From Cellulomonas timonensis (lineage in GTDB: Bacteria > Actinomycetota > Actinomycetes > Actinomycetales > Cellulomonadaceae), in contig NZ_FCOT01000010.1 of assembly GCF_900046455.1 (NCBI RefSeq), positions 186,001 through 250,000 on the forward strand: a DNA stretch of 64,000 nucleotides. The letters are read 5' to 3'. The notes beneath the pieces were generated by a model. It did no database searches. It was given only the letters and a program-made list of their open reading frames with translations, and had not been told where the DNA came from. Positions 7,940-17,024 of this stretch are shown here, piece by piece (the first letter of the stretch is position 1; each line of letters begins with the position of its first letter). The translations under genes and the position numbers were made by a program.

Positions 7940-9403
7940 CTAGTACCGGTAGTGGTCGGGCTTGTACGGCCCGGCGACGTCGACCCCCAAGTACTCGGCC
8001 TGCTCCTTCGTGAGCTCGGTGAGGCGCACCCCGAGGGCGTCGAGGTGCAGCCGCGCGACCTTCTCGTCGAGCGGCTTCGGTAGGCGGTGCACCCCGAGCG
8101 GGAACGCGTCGGGGCGCGTGAACAGCTCGACCTGCGCGATGACCTGGTTCGCGAAGGACGTGCTCATCACGAAGCTCGGGTGGCCTGTCGCGTTGCCGAG
8201 GTTGAGCAGGCGCCCCTCGGAGAGGACCAGCACCGAGTGCCCGTCGGGGAACGCCCACTCGTGCACCTGGGGCTTGACCTCCGTGCGTTGGATCCCCGGC
8301 CACGCCGCCAGTCCCGCCATGTCGATCTCGTCGTCAAAGTGGCCGATGTTGCCGACGACGGCCTTGTCCTTCATCGCCGCCATGTGGGCAGGAGTGATGA
8401 CGTCGCGGTCGCCGGTGGTCGTGAGGAAGAAGTCGGCCTCGCCCACCACGTCCTCGACCCGCACCACCTGGATGCCGTCCATGACGGCTTGGAGCGCGCA
8501 GATGGGGTCGATCTCGGAGACGACGACCCGGGCCCCTTGGCCGCGCAGCCCTTCCGCGGCGCCCTTGCCGACGTCGCCGTAGCCCGCGACCAGCGCGACC
8601 TTGCCGCCGATCAGCATGTCGGTGGCCCGGTTGAGGCCGTCCGGCAGCGAGTGGCGGATGCCGTAGCGGTTGTCGAACTTCGACTTGGTGACGGAGTCGT
8701 TCACGTCGATCGCGGGGAACAGCAGCAGCCCGGCGTCGGCGAGCTGGTCGAGGCGGCGCACGCCGGTGGTGGTCTCCTCGGTGACGCCCCGGATGCCCGC
8801 CGCGATCCGGGTCCAGCGCCTGGGGTCGGCGGCCAGCGACCTGCCCAGCACCTCGCGGAGCACGTCGGCCTCCACCGAGTGGCCCGGCTCCCCCGGCGCC
8901 GGTCCGGGCGGCGCCGCGCCCGCGGCCTCGGCCTCGACGCCCCGATGGACCAGGAGGGTGGCGTCTCCGCCGTCGTCGAGGATCAGGTTCGGACCGCTGG
9001 TGGGCCACTGGAAGATCTGCTCGGCGCACCACCAGTAGTCCTCGAGCGTCTCGCCCTTCCACGCGAACACCGGCACGCCGGCCGGGCGCTCTGGCGTGCC
9101 GTGCGGCCCGACGGCGACGGCCGCGGCGGCCTCGTCCTGCGTCGAGAAGATGTTGCACGACGCCCAGCGGACCTGGGCGCCCAGCGCGGTGAGCGTCTCG
9201 ATGAGCACTGCCGTCTGCACCGTCATGTGGAGGGATCCGACGATGCGGGCTCCGGCGAGCGGCTGACGGGCGCCGAGCTCGGCGCGCAACGCCATGAGGC
9301 CGGGCATCTCGTGCTCGGCGAGCCGGATCTGGCGGCGGCCCGGCGCGGCCAGTGACAGGTCGCGGATCTTGTACTGGTCGACGGCCTCGTCGAAGTCGGA
9401 CAT
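7940..9403 (-). CDS. ahcY: Adenosylhomocysteinase (S-adenosyl-L-homocysteine hydrolase)
   Basis: AhcY cleaves S-adenosylhomocysteine to adenosine and homocysteine with bound NAD, relieving product inhibition of methyltransferases. The 487 residues include K-I-R-D-L-S-L-A, the substrate strand [11 protein letters not shown], the Lys/Asp site [14 protein letters not shown], the NAD motif G-Y-G-D-V-G-K-G, a G-N-I-G-H-F-D-x-E segment, and the C-terminal K-P-D-H-Y-R-Y that reaches the neighbouring subunit's NAD. ATG 9403 is chosen over an upstream in-frame start because AGAGGGG sits six bases before it. A short Ala/Pro-rich insertion occurs near residue 160. sahH also lies near manB and whiB in Streptomyces and Mycobacterium. 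Confidence 0.97.
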   Translation of the reverse strand: MSDFDEAVDQYKIRDLSLAAPGRRQIRLAEHEMPGLMALRAELGARQPLAGARIVGSLHMTVQTAVLIETLTALGAQVRWASCNIFSTQDEAAAAVAVGPHGTPERPAGVPVFAWKGETLEDYWWCAEQIFQWPTSGPNLILDDGGDATLLVHRGVEAEAAGAAPPGPAPGEPGHSVEADVLREVLGRSLAADPRRWTRIAAGIRGVTEETTTGVRRLDQLADAGLLLFPAIDVNDSVTKSKFDNRYGIRHSLPDGLNRATDMLIGGKVALVAGYGDVGKGAAEGLRGQGARVVVSEIDPICALQAVMDGIQVVRVEDVVGEADFFLTTTGDRDVITPAHMAAMKDKAVVGNIGHFDDEIDMAGLAAWPGIQRTEVKPQVHEWAFPDGHSVLVLSEGRLLNLGNATGHPSFVMSTSFANQVIAQVELFTRPDAFPLGVHRLPKPLDEKVARLHLDALGVRLTELTKEQAEYLGVDVAGPYKPDHYRY

Positions 9404-9507
9404 CGGCGCCCCTCTGGGTCGGCAGACCACTCGCCTCCGTGCACCGCCATGCTCGCCGAGGCGGGCCTGCGGCGCGAGCGCTCCTGTCGATCGCGTGGGG
9501 CGCGGGC

Positions 9508-9521
9508 GTGACGTGCGTCAC
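9508..9521. promoter_or_regulatory. CRP/GlxR-like operator
   Basis: The site GTGACGTGCGTCAC has the form GTGA-N6-TCAC, the core of the TGTGA-N6-TCACA consensus of the CRP/GlxR family; the outermost T and A are replaced. It lies about 105 bases upstream of the ahcY start and about 415 upstream of proV. The match is by eye only. Confidence 0.4.
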
Positions 9522-9572
9522 CCGGCATGGGCCGACTCCGGGACGCGCGGCCGCCAAGCCGCCTCCGTCAAG

Positions 9573-9588
9573 GTCACGAAAATGTAAC
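9573..9588. promoter_or_regulatory. GTnAC-N6-GTnAC direct repeat (AfsQ1/MtrA-type box)
   Basis: GTCAC, six bases, then GTAAC: a direct repeat with 11-base spacing, matching the GTnAC-n6-GTnAC pattern reported for OmpR-type actinobacterial response regulators such as AfsQ1 and related to MtrA sites. It sits in the ahcY/proV divergent region, about 170 bases from ahcY and 350 from proV. An osmotic or envelope signal on proVWX would make sense but is inferred. Confidence 0.45.
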
Positions 9589-9934
9589 GATCCAAGATTA
9601 GGTAAAGTCGCAGGTCAGAGGCCGCTTCTCGCATGACTCGCGCTCGGAATATCGGACATCAGGCCCCGAGCCAGTTCGCTTTCACCCCGCCAGTCGAGGC
9701 ATGGTGCTGAGGACAGATTGACGACGGTCCCGTTCGGATGCCGCCCCCTCAACCCGCCGAGGCCCCGTTTTCCGGGCCTCGACAGAGGGGCGATGGCCTT
9801 CCTCGAGCACTCGCCGCACACCCGTGCGCGCCGTCGTCGACCGAGGCCCACCCGGCCCACCGCCAGCGCGCCAGCGCCTCGCTGGCGGCGCCCCCTGCGG
9901 GGCGTGGCCCGGGTGAGCGTGAACGGATGATGGG

Positions 9935-11191
9935 ATGACCATGACGGCAGTACGCGCCGAGAACGTCTACAAGGTGTTCGGCCGACGCCCCGGCGAAGCC
10001 GTGCGCCGGCTGCGCGAGGGCGCCACCCGTGACGAGGTCGCCATGCACGGCACCGCCGCCGTGATCGACGCGAGCTTCGAGGTCGCCAGCGGGGAGACGT
10101 TCGTGGTGATGGGCCTGTCGGGATCCGGGAAGTCCACGCTGATCCGCATGCTCAACGGGCTCGGGCGCCCCACCTCCGGGCGTGTCCTGCTCGGCGACCA
10201 CGACCTGTCGACAGTGCGGTCCAAGGAGCTGCGGGAGATACGCCAGCGCCGCGTCAGCATGGTGTTCCAGCACTTCGCGCTCCTGCCGCACCGCTCCGTC
10301 CTCGACAACACGGCCTACCCGCTGGAGATCCGGGGCGTGGACAAGGCCGAGCGGCGCCGGCGCGCCGGGGAGGCCCTCGAGCTCGTCGGGCTCGAGCGCT
10401 GGGCCGACCACCTGCCGTCCCAGCTCTCCGGCGGCATGCGCCAGCGCGTCGGCCTCGCCCGCGCCCTGGCCGCCGACACCGACGTGCTGCTCATGGACGA
10501 GGCGTTCTCCGCGCTCGACCCGCTGATCCGCCGCGAGATGCAGGACCAGCTCCTCGAGCTCCAGCAGACCCTCGGCAAGACCATCGTGTTCATCACCCAC
10601 GACCTCAACGAGGCGATGTACCTGGGCGACCGGATCGCCGTCATGCGCGACGGCCGCATCGTGCAGGTCGGCACCAGCGAGGAGATCCTCTCCGACCCGG
10701 CGAACGACTACGTCGCCCAGTTCGTCGCCGACGTCGACCGCACCCGCGTCCTCACCGCAGCGTCCGTGATGCAGCCCGCACGGGCCGTCGTGCCACTCAG
10801 CGGCGGCCCGCGCCTCGCCCTGCGCACCATGCGCGAGCAGCAGGTGTCCGCCGCCTACGTGCTCGACCGCTCCCGCGCGCTGCGCGGCATGGTCCACGAC
10901 GCTGACGTCGTCATCGCGCTCCGGAACGGCGCCGACACCCTCGTCGACCTAGTCCGCACCGACGTGGCGCCCGTCTCGCCCGAGACCCCGCTCGGCGAGC
11001 TGTTCGCGCCCGCCGCCGAGTCCGCACTCCCCATCCCCGTCACCGACGCGGCCGGGCGGCTCGTCGGCGTCGTCCCCCGGGTGACGCTGCTCGAGGCCAT
11101 GGTGCCTCCCGAGCAGACGCCGGCCCAGGGCACGCCCGCGGTCGCTGACACCCCCACATCTTCCGACGAGGCCACGGCGGTGCCCGCATGA
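9935..11191 (+). CDS. proV: Glycine betaine/proline ABC transporter ATP-binding protein
   Basis: This is the ATPase subunit of a quaternary-ammonium osmoprotectant importer. The 418 residues carry Walker A (G-L-S-G-S-G-K-S-T, residues 60-68), Q-loop F-Q-H-F-A-L-L-P, signature L-S-G-G-M-R-Q-R-V, Walker B L-L-M-D-E-A-F-S-A-L-D and switch His in I-T-H-D-L. The N-terminal V-Y-K-V-F-G and the length are typical of ProV/OpuAA. The C-terminal 130 residues form a tandem CBS region that senses ionic strength in OpuA-type systems. An in-frame ATG two codons downstream (9941) is equally possible. The stop overlaps proW by four bases. Confidence 0.95.
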   Translation: MTMTAVRAENVYKVFGRRPGEAVRRLREGATRDEVAMHGTAAVIDASFEVASGETFVVMGLSGSGKSTLIRMLNGLGRPTSGRVLLGDHDLSTVRSKELREIRQRRVSMVFQHFALLPHRSVLDNTAYPLEIRGVDKAERRRRAGEALELVGLERWADHLPSQLSGGMRQRVGLARALAADTDVLLMDEAFSALDPLIRREMQDQLLELQQTLGKTIVFITHDLNEAMYLGDRIAVMRDGRIVQVGTSEEILSDPANDYVAQFVADVDRTRVLTAASVMQPARAVVPLSGGPRLALRTMREQQVSAAYVLDRSRALRGMVHDADVVIALRNGADTLVDLVRTDVAPVSPETPLGELFAPAAESALPIPVTDAAGRLVGVVPRVTLLEAMVPPEQTPAQGTPAVADTPTSSDEATAVPA

Positions 11192-12072
11192 CCACCACAT
11201 CCACCACCACCACCGGCCTGCCGCGCCTGCCCCTCGGGGACTGGGTGGCCGACGGCGTCGACTGGGTCACCAGCACGTTCCGCGGGCTCTTCGACCAGAT
11301 CCGCGCCGTGCTCGAGTGGTGCTACGGCTCACTCGACACGCTGCTCGGCGGGCCTCCGTTCTGGCTGGTCGCGCTCCTCCTCGCCGCGATCGCGCTGCTC
11401 GTCAAGGGCTGGCGGCTCGCGGTCGGCTCGCTCGTCGGCTTCGCGCTCATCGCCGCCGTCGACCAGTGGTCGAACGCGATGAACACCCTCGCCCTGGTGA
11501 TCCTCGCGAGCGTCGTCGCCCTGGTGCTCGCGATCCCGCTCGGCATCTGGTGCGCCCGCAACGACCGGGTCTCCCAGTTCGTGCGGCCCGTGCTCGACCT
11601 CATGCAGACCATGCCCGCATTCGTCTACCTGATCCCCACAGTGGTGATCTTCCGGGTGGGCGTGGTGCCGGGCATCGTCGCCACCGTCATCTTCGCGATG
11701 GCGCCGGGGGTCCGCTTCACCGAGCTCGGCATCCGGCAGGTGGACCGCGAGGTCGTCGAGGCCGGCCACGCGTTCGGCTCCGGCGAGCGGCGCATCCTGC
11801 GCCAGATCCAGCTCCCGCTCGCGATGCCCACCATCATGGCCGGCGTCAACCAGGTGATCATGCTGTCCCTGTCGATGGTCGTCATCTCCGGCATGGTCGG
11901 CGCCGCGGGGCTGGGCCGCGACGTCGTCACGGCGCTGCAGCGCGTCAACATGTCCCTCGGCTTCGAGGCCGGCGTCTCCGTCGTGATCCTCGCCGTCTTC
12001 CTCGACCGGGTCACCGCCGCCCTCGCCGACCGGTCCCCCGTCGCGCGCGCCCTGCGCACCACCGACGCCTGA
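11188..12072 (+). CDS. proW: Glycine betaine/proline ABC transporter permease
   Basis: ProW is the membrane channel subunit. The 294-residue protein has a soluble N-terminal part, a pair of helices at about residues 50-90, then the BPD_transp_1 core. That core contains the family segment P-V-L-D-L-M-Q-T-M-P-A-F-V-Y-L-I-P and the coupling helix E-A-G-H-A-F-G-S-G-E-R-R-I-L, which docks on ProV. It ends with V-I-S-G-M-V-G-A-A-G-L-G-R-D-V. The ATG overlaps the proV stop (ATGA), so the two are translated together. proX follows after about 60 bases. Confidence 0.95.
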   Translation: MTTTSTTTTGLPRLPLGDWVADGVDWVTSTFRGLFDQIRAVLEWCYGSLDTLLGGPPFWLVALLLAAIALLVKGWRLAVGSLVGFALIAAVDQWSNAMNTLALVILASVVALVLAIPLGIWCARNDRVSQFVRPVLDLMQTMPAFVYLIPTVVIFRVGVVPGIVATVIFAMAPGVRFTELGIRQVDREVVEAGHAFGSGERRILRQIQLPLAMPTIMAGVNQVIMLSLSMVVISGMVGAAGLGRDVVTALQRVNMSLGFEAGVSVVILAVFLDRVTAALADRSPVARALRTTDA

Positions 12073-12133
12073 GACTCGCCCGACAGCCCACCCCGGCGCG
12101 CGGCTCCTCGCCGCGCGCCACCAGGAAGGAAAC

Positions 12134-13051
12134 ATGACCCACCGCACGTCACGCCACCTCACCACCATCGCCGCAGTCGCCACGCTGGCCCTCGGCCTCA
12201 CGGCCTGCTCGACGTCCACTGACGCCGCAGCCGACGAGCGCCTCGAGAACGGCGACCTGTCCACCGTCTCGATCGGCATCCACTCGGGCTGGGACGAGGG
12301 CATCGCCGTCTCCCACCTGTTCGCCGCGATCCTCGAGGACGAGGGCTACACCGTCACCAGCGAGGAGGCCGACCCCGGGATCGTCTACACGGGCATGTCC
12401 GGCGGCGACTTCGACGTCAACTTCGACATGTGGCTGCCGGAGACGCATGCGGACTACCTCGATGAGTACGGCGACGACCTAGAAGACCTGGGCGCCTGGT
12501 ACGACAACGCCAAGCTCACGGTCGTCGTCAACGAGGACTCGCCCATCACGTCGCTCAGCGAGCTCGCTGACGCGTCCGGCGAGTTCGACAACCGGATCGT
12601 CGGCATCGAGGCCGGCGCCGGGCTGACCCGCATCGTCCAGAACGCGGTCATCCCGGCCTATGGGCTCGAGGGCATGGACCTGCTCATCTCCTCCACGCCC
12701 GCGATGCTCGCCGAGCTCAAGGGCTCCACCGACTCGGGCGAGCCCATCGCGGCGACCCTGTGGCGCCCGCACTGGGCCTACGACGCCTACCCGATCCGCG
12801 ACCTCGAGGACCCCGAGGGCGCGCTGGGCGAGGCCGAGGAGATCCACTCCATGGGCCGCACCGACTTCACCGCCGACTACCCGACGCTCTCGTCGTGGAT
12901 CCAGGCCTTCCGCCTGACCGACGAGCAGCTGTTCTCGCTTGAGAACCTCATCTACGAGGGCGACGGCGCCGACCCGCAGATCGCGGTGCGCGAGTGGCTC
13001 GACGCGAACCCGACCTTCGTCGACGACCTCAAGGCCGCCGCCCAGGCGTGA
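12134..13051 (+). CDS. proX: Glycine betaine-binding lipoprotein
   Basis: This 305-residue OpuAC-type solute-binding protein is anchored by a lipobox L-T-A-C with Cys at residue 25 after a basic-hydrophobic signal. The mature part opens with S-I-G-I-H-S-G-W-D-E-G and carries aromatic residues expected for the betaine cage, such as W in D-M-W-L-P-E-T-H and in L-W-R-P-H-W-A-Y. A strong Shine-Dalgarno (AGGAAGGA) lies just before ATG 12134. It is the last gene of proVWX, and a hairpin terminator starts 16 bases past the stop. The exact quaternary amine cannot be told from sequence. Confidence 0.94.
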   Translation: MTHRTSRHLTTIAAVATLALGLTACSTSTDAAADERLENGDLSTVSIGIHSGWDEGIAVSHLFAAILEDEGYTVTSEEADPGIVYTGMSGGDFDVNFDMWLPETHADYLDEYGDDLEDLGAWYDNAKLTVVVNEDSPITSLSELADASGEFDNRIVGIEAGAGLTRIVQNAVIPAYGLEGMDLLISSTPAMLAELKGSTDSGEPIAATLWRPHWAYDAYPIRDLEDPEGALGEAEEIHSMGRTDFTADYPTLSSWIQAFRLTDEQLFSLENLIYEGDGADPQIAVREWLDANPTFVDDLKAAAQA

Positions 13052-13067
13052 CGCCCCGACACGACAC

Positions 13068-13107
13068 GACGGGCCCGGGACCGCAGCACAGCGGTCTCGG
13101 GCCCGTC
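13068..13107. terminator. Hairpin terminator between proX and CDF gene
   Basis: Two 17-base arms (13068-13084 and 13091-13107) pair with one G-U wobble around a six-base loop (agcaca). There is no T tract. It sits between convergent genes and can serve both. Confidence 0.75.
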
Positions 13108-13127
13108 GGCCGTCATGCGCCAGCGGG

Positions 13128-14063
13128 TCAGCCCGCGACCTCGGACTCCGCCGCCCTGCGACGCAGGTCGGGCTCCAGGTAGATGGCCGTCGCGATGGGC
13201 ACCGCTGCCCGCACGCGCTGCTCGGCGGCGTCGATGGCCGCTGCGATCTCGGCTGCCGTCGCCGTGGGCGCGATCTCGATCTTCGCGGCGACCAGCAGCT
13301 CCTCCGGCCCCAGGTGCAGCGTGCGCAGGTGGATGAGCGAGCGGACGCCCTCGCCGACCAGCGCGGCCTCGATCGCGTCGACATCCTGCTCCGTGGCCGA
13401 CTCGCCCAGCAGCAGCGACTTGGTCTCCAGCGCGAGCACCACGGCGATGATCACGAGCAGTACGCCGATGCACGCCGTGCCGGCCGCGTCCCAGCGCCCG
13501 TCGTCGGTGACGAGCGTCATCGACACACCGCCGAGGGCCAGCACCAGGCCCACCAGGGCGCCGAAGTCCTCCAGCAGCACCACGGGCAGCTCGGGGGCCT
13601 TGGCGCGGCGGATGAACTGCGTCCACGTCTGCGAGCCGCGCAACGGGTTCGCCTCATGGATGGCGGTGCGGAACGAGAAGCTCTCCATCACGATGGCCGC
13701 GAGCAGCACCGCGATGGGCACCCACTGCCACGAGTCGATCGGGTGCGGGTCCTCCCACTTGTGCCACGCCTCGTACAGGGCGAACACGCCGCCGAGCGTG
13801 AACAGCACGATCGAGACGATGAACGCGTACACGTACCGCTCGCGCCCGTAGCCGAACGGGTGGCGCGCATCCGCCGCGCGGCGCGCCCGCCGGCCCCCCA
13901 CCAGCAGCAGCGCCTGGTTGCCGGAGTCGGCGAGCGAGTGCACCGACTCCGCGAGCATCGAGCTCGACGCGGTGAGCAGGTACGCGATGAACTTCGTCAC
14001 CGCGATGCCGAGGTTGGCGACGAGCGCCGCGACAATCGCCTTCGTGCCGCCACCGTGGGCCAT
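13128..14063 (-). CDS. Cation diffusion facilitator (CDF) family transporter
   Basis: CDF proteins export divalent metals such as Zn2+, Fe2+ or Mn2+ by proton antiport. The 311 residues contain about five to six transmembrane helices and the metal-site motif in helix 2, E-S-V-H-S-L-A-D-S-G-N-Q, where His and Asp bind the metal. H-P-F-G-Y-G-R-E-R-Y follows at the cytoplasmic loop, then a C-terminal ferredoxin-like domain (about residues 215-300). ATG 14063 is chosen over the longer frame because AGGAGG lies six bases before it. It is convergent with proX across the terminator. The metal cannot be assigned from sequence. Confidence 0.9.
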   Translation of the reverse strand: MAHGGGTKAIVAALVANLGIAVTKFIAYLLTASSSMLAESVHSLADSGNQALLLVGGRRARRAADARHPFGYGRERYVYAFIVSIVLFTLGGVFALYEAWHKWEDPHPIDSWQWVPIAVLLAAIVMESFSFRTAIHEANPLRGSQTWTQFIRRAKAPELPVVLLEDFGALVGLVLALGGVSMTLVTDDGRWDAAGTACIGVLLVIIAVVLALETKSLLLGESATEQDVDAIEAALVGEGVRSLIHLRTLHLGPEELLVAAKIEIAPTATAAEIAAAIDAAEQRVRAAVPIATAIYLEPDLRRRAAESEVAG

Positions 14064-14207
14064 GTGTTCCTCCTGGTCGCACCAGGCGCAGCGGCCGTCC
14101 GGCACGCTCACGCTGGCCGCCGTGAAGACGGCCAGCGGAATACTAGGTCACAGCGGACAACCGCACCGACACGGGGTGGCGCCCCGCGCGGTCAGCGGAT
14201 GGCGCGG

Positions 14208-14414
14208 TCAGCGCAGCGAGCGCGCCTCGTCGGCGAGCAGCACCGGGATGCCGTCCCGCACCGGGTACGCCAGCGGGTTCTCGGCGTCCGTGGAGTGCAG
14301 CTCGGGCTGCCCGTCGGGGCCCACGGCGTCGACGAGCGTCGCCCCGGTCACCGGGCAGCGCAGGATCTCGCGCAGCCACGGCTCAATCCCCGCAGCGGTG
14401 TTCTCTTCCGACAT
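14208..14414 (-). CDS. Trm112-family small protein
   Basis: This 68-residue protein shows the Trm112/UPF0434 pattern: [14 protein letters not shown] near the start and [11 protein letters not shown] near the end. Bacterial members are small, usually zinc-ribbon-like, and may act as methyltransferase activators, though that role is established for eukaryotic and archaeal Trm112. Only one Cys is present, so the zinc site is lost here. It starts one base after the manB stop and is clearly co-transcribed with it; this manB-Trm112 pairing recurs in actinobacteria. Confidence 0.85.
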   Translation of the reverse strand: MSEENTAAGIEPWLREILRCPVTGATLVDAVGPDGQPELHSTDAENPLAYPVRDGIPVLLADEARSLR

Positions 14415-14415
14415 G

Positions 14416-15915
14416 TCAGTCCTCCTCGGCCTGGCGCACGAGCGCGAGCACGTCGTCGCGCACCTTGATCATGATGTCCTCGTCGGCGGCCTCGACGTTG
14501 AGCCGCAGCAGCGGCTCGGTGTTCGAGGCGCGGAGGTTGAACCACCACTGGGGGGTGGCGTCCCAGTGCGAGATCGTCAGGCCGTCGAGCTCGTCGACGG
14601 TGACGGGGCCCGCGCCCTGCTCGGTGACGTACGCCTGCACGACGCGGGCGCGCGCGGCGGGGACGTCGGCGACCCGGGAGTTGATCTCCCCGCTCGCCGA
14701 GTAGGGCTGGTAGATCTCCGCCAGGGCGGAGAGCGGGTGCTCCTGGCCGCCGAGCGCCGCGAGGACGTGCAGCGCGGCGAGCATGCCGGTGTCCGCGAAG
14801 AAGAAGTCGCGGAAGTAGTAGTGGGCGCTGTGCTCGCCGCCGAACACGGCCTCATGCTTGGCCATCTCGGCCTTGATGAACGAGTGGCCGACGCGGGTCC
14901 GCACCACCGTCGCGCCGGTGGCGCCGACCAGGTCGGGCACCACCTGGGACGTGATGAGGTTGTGGATCACCGTGGGCGTGGGCCGCCCGGCGGCCTGCTC
15001 GCGGGCCACCTCGCGCAGCCCCACGAGCGCCGTGATCGCGGACGGGCTGACCGGGTCGCCGTTCTCGTCGATCACGAAGCAGCGGTCCGCGTCGCCGTCG
15101 AAGGCGAGCCCGATGTCCGCGCCGTGCTCGACCACAGCGGCCTGCAGGTCGCGCAGGTTCTCCGGCTCGAGCGGGTTGGCCTCGTGGTTGGGGAACGTGC
15201 CGTCGAGCTCGAAGTACAGCGGGACGATCTCGAGCGGCAGCTCGGGCAGCCCGGCGCCTGTGCCGAGCACGGCCGGCGCCGTGAAACCGCCCATCCCGTT
15301 GCCCGCGTCGACGACGACCTTGAGCGGGCGGATGCCGGACAGGTCGACCAGCGAGCGCAGGAACGCGGCGTACTCGGGCAGCAGGTCCTGCTGGTCGATC
15401 GTGCCGGGCTCCACGCCGTCGACGGGCTCCACGCCGAGCGCGAGGTACCGCGACGCGAGCTCGCGCACCTGGGCGAGCCCCGAGTCCTGGCCGACCGGGC
15501 GGGCCCCTGCGCGGCACAACTTGATCCCGTTGTACTGCGCGGGGTTGTGGCTCGCGGTGAACATCGCGCCGGGGATGTCGAGCGAGCCGGAGGCGAAGTA
15601 GAGGCCGTCGGTGGACGCCAGGCCGATCAGCGTCACGTCGACGCCGCGCCCGGCCAGGCCGTCGGCGAACGCCGCGACCAGCTCGGGGCCCGAGGGACGC
15701 ATGTCGTTGCCGATCACCGCGCGCGGGCGCTGGCCCGCCGGCGTCTCCGGCACGACCACGACGTCGGCGAACGCCGCGCCGATCGCCCGGGCGACCTCGG
15801 GGTTGAGCTCGGCGGGCACGACACCGCGGACGTCATAGGCCTTGATCAGGCCGGACAGGTCCGGAAAGGTGTGCGCAGCGGACGTATCGGGCGTCTGACC
15901 AGTGGTGAATGACAC
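14416..15915 (-). CDS. manB: Phosphomannomutase/phosphoglucomutase
   Basis: ManB interconverts mannose-6-P and mannose-1-P, feeding GDP-mannose and mannolipid synthesis. The 499-residue protein has the alpha-D-phosphohexomutase layout: K-A-Y-D-V-R-G near residue 25, the catalytic phosphoserine in T-A-S-H-N-P (residues 120-125, Ser122), the Mg2+ loop F-D-G-D-A-D-R and, near the C-terminus, the phosphate-binding R-A-S-N-T-E-P. GTG 15915 is chosen because a TAGGGT box lies six bases upstream (15922-15927), which suggests a leaderless message. Mycobacterium has the same gene next to DUF3499 and the zincin seen here at 17.3-18.3 kb. manA at 34.7 kb supplies its substrate. Confidence 0.94.
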   Translation of the reverse strand: MSFTTGQTPDTSAAHTFPDLSGLIKAYDVRGVVPAELNPEVARAIGAAFADVVVVPETPAGQRPRAVIGNDMRPSGPELVAAFADGLAGRGVDVTLIGLASTDGLYFASGSLDIPGAMFTASHNPAQYNGIKLCRAGARPVGQDSGLAQVRELASRYLALGVEPVDGVEPGTIDQQDLLPEYAAFLRSLVDLSGIRPLKVVVDAGNGMGGFTAPAVLGTGAGLPELPLEIVPLYFELDGTFPNHEANPLEPENLRDLQAAVVEHGADIGLAFDGDADRCFVIDENGDPVSPSAITALVGLREVAREQAAGRPTPTVIHNLITSQVVPDLVGATGATVVRTRVGHSFIKAEMAKHEAVFGGEHSAHYYFRDFFFADTGMLAALHVLAALGGQEHPLSALAEIYQPYSASGEINSRVADVPAARARVVQAYVTEQGAGPVTVDELDGLTISHWDATPQWWFNLRASNTEPLLRLNVEAADEDIMIKVRDDVLALVRQAEED

Positions 15916-15921
15916 AGCGTC

Positions 15922-15927
15922 ACCCTA
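15922..15927 (-). promoter_or_regulatory. -10 box TAGGGT of manB
   Basis: On the minus strand TAGGGT is followed by six bases and the GTG start of manB, which fits a leaderless transcript. Confidence 0.6.
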
Positions 15928-15991
15928 CCGGCAGACGCGCCCGGCACCGGCATCCAGGATGCTCGCCAGGGCACATGAGCAGGGGGACCAC

Positions 15992-16987
15992 ATGACGGTG
16001 ATCGTCACCGGAGGGGCCGGCTACATCGGCGCGCACATCATTCGGCTGCTGGCCGCTCGCGGCGACGACGTGGTGGTGGTCGACGACCTGAGCAACGGGC
16101 GCGCGGACCGTGTCGGCGACGCACGGCTCGAGGTGGCCGACCTCGCGGCGGACAGCACCGTGGACAGGCTCGCGGCGCTGTTCCGCGAGGTGGGCGCCCG
16201 CGCGGTCATCCACCTCGCGGCGCGCAAACGCGTCGACGAGTCCCTCACGCGCCCGACCTGGTACTACCGGCAGAACGTCGGCGGGCTGGCCCACGTGCTG
16301 GAGGCTATGGAGCGGGCCGACGTGCCATCGCTGGTCTTCTCGTCCTCGGCCGCCGTCTACGGCGCCCCGTCCTCCGCGCTCGTCACGGAGGCCTCCCCCA
16401 CGGCGCCGATGAACCCTTACGGCGAGACGAAGCTCGCGGGCGAGTGGCTGGTGCGGGACGCCGCGCGGGCCTGGGGCATGCGCTGCCTGTCACTGCGCTA
16501 CTTCAACGTGGCGGGCGCCGGCTGGGACGATCTGCACGACCCGGCCGCGCTGAACCTCGTGCCGCTTGTGCTCGGCCGCATCCGCGCCGGGCTGCCGCCG
16601 CTGGTCTTCGGATCCGACCACCCGACCCCGGACGGCACCTGCATCCGGGACTACGTGCACGTGCTGGACCTCGCGCAGGCGCACATCGCCGCGCTGGACC
16701 ACGTGGCCCTGGCCGGCGCAGTCGTCGACGACGACGCGGGCCCGGGCGCCGACCACGTGCTGAACATCGGAACTGGTGTGGGCTCGTCGGTCCTCGAGGT
16801 GCTGGACGCCTTCGCGGTGGCGACCGGCGCGCCCGTCGTCCCCGAGCTGCTCGGCCGCCGCGCCGGCGATCCCCCGCAGGTCGTCGCGGCGGTGGACCGC
16901 GCCGTCGACGTCCTGGGCTGGCGTGCTGAGCGAGACCTCGCCGAGATCGTGCGCTCCACAGTGCGGGCCGAGGTCGCCGCGCGCTGA
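15992..16987 (+). CDS. galE: UDP-glucose 4-epimerase (GalE-like)
   Basis: This extended short-chain dehydrogenase would convert UDP-glucose and UDP-galactose. The 331 residues start with V-T-G-G-A-G-Y-I-G-A-H (NAD-binding), show D-D-L-S-N-G-R, H-L-A-A-R-K-R-V-D-E-S, the catalytic S-S-A-A-V-Y-G and Y-x-x-x-K (N-P-Y-G-E-T-K), and Y-F-N-V-A-G-A. ATG 15992 is chosen over an upstream frame because AGGGGGA precedes it by about five bases. The family also contains GlcNAc and uronate epimerases, so the substrate is likely but not certain. It is divergent from manB and may supply galactose for surface glycans. Confidence 0.88.
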   Translation: MTVIVTGGAGYIGAHIIRLLAARGDDVVVVDDLSNGRADRVGDARLEVADLAADSTVDRLAALFREVGARAVIHLAARKRVDESLTRPTWYYRQNVGGLAHVLEAMERADVPSLVFSSSAAVYGAPSSALVTEASPTAPMNPYGETKLAGEWLVRDAARAWGMRCLSLRYFNVAGAGWDDLHDPAALNLVPLVLGRIRAGLPPLVFGSDHPTPDGTCIRDYVHVLDLAQAHIAALDHVALAGAVVDDDAGPGADHVLNIGTGVGSSVLEVLDAFAVATGAPVVPELLGRRAGDPPQVVAAVDRAVDVLGWRAERDLAEIVRSTVRAEVAAR

Positions 16988-17024
16988 GCCCCGGGGCGTC
17001 CGACCGCGCGCAGCAGTCGCGGAG

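Larger units (their letters stand above)
9404..9934. other. Gene-free divergent regulatory region between ahcY and proV
   Basis: These 531 bases have no credible gene; the short frames lack start context and family resemblance. The region holds a CRP/GlxR-like inverted repeat (9508-9521), a GTnAC direct repeat (9573-9588) in an AT-richer patch (about 9575-9610), and a stem-loop at 9758-9781 with 8-bp arms (CGAGGCCC and GGGCCTCG) without a T tract. Both flanking genes read outward, so it must hold both promoters, but I cannot place a convincing -35/-10 pair. I found no SAM or SAH riboswitch. Confidence 0.6.

Noticed and set aside
9404-9600. SAM or SAH riboswitch before ahcY
   Set aside because: I looked for the conserved cores of these riboswitches on the minus strand and found no convincing match.
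9758-9781. Stem-loop as a terminator
   Set aside because: It has good 8-bp arms but no T tract, and both flanking genes read away from it, so there is no transcript for it to end.
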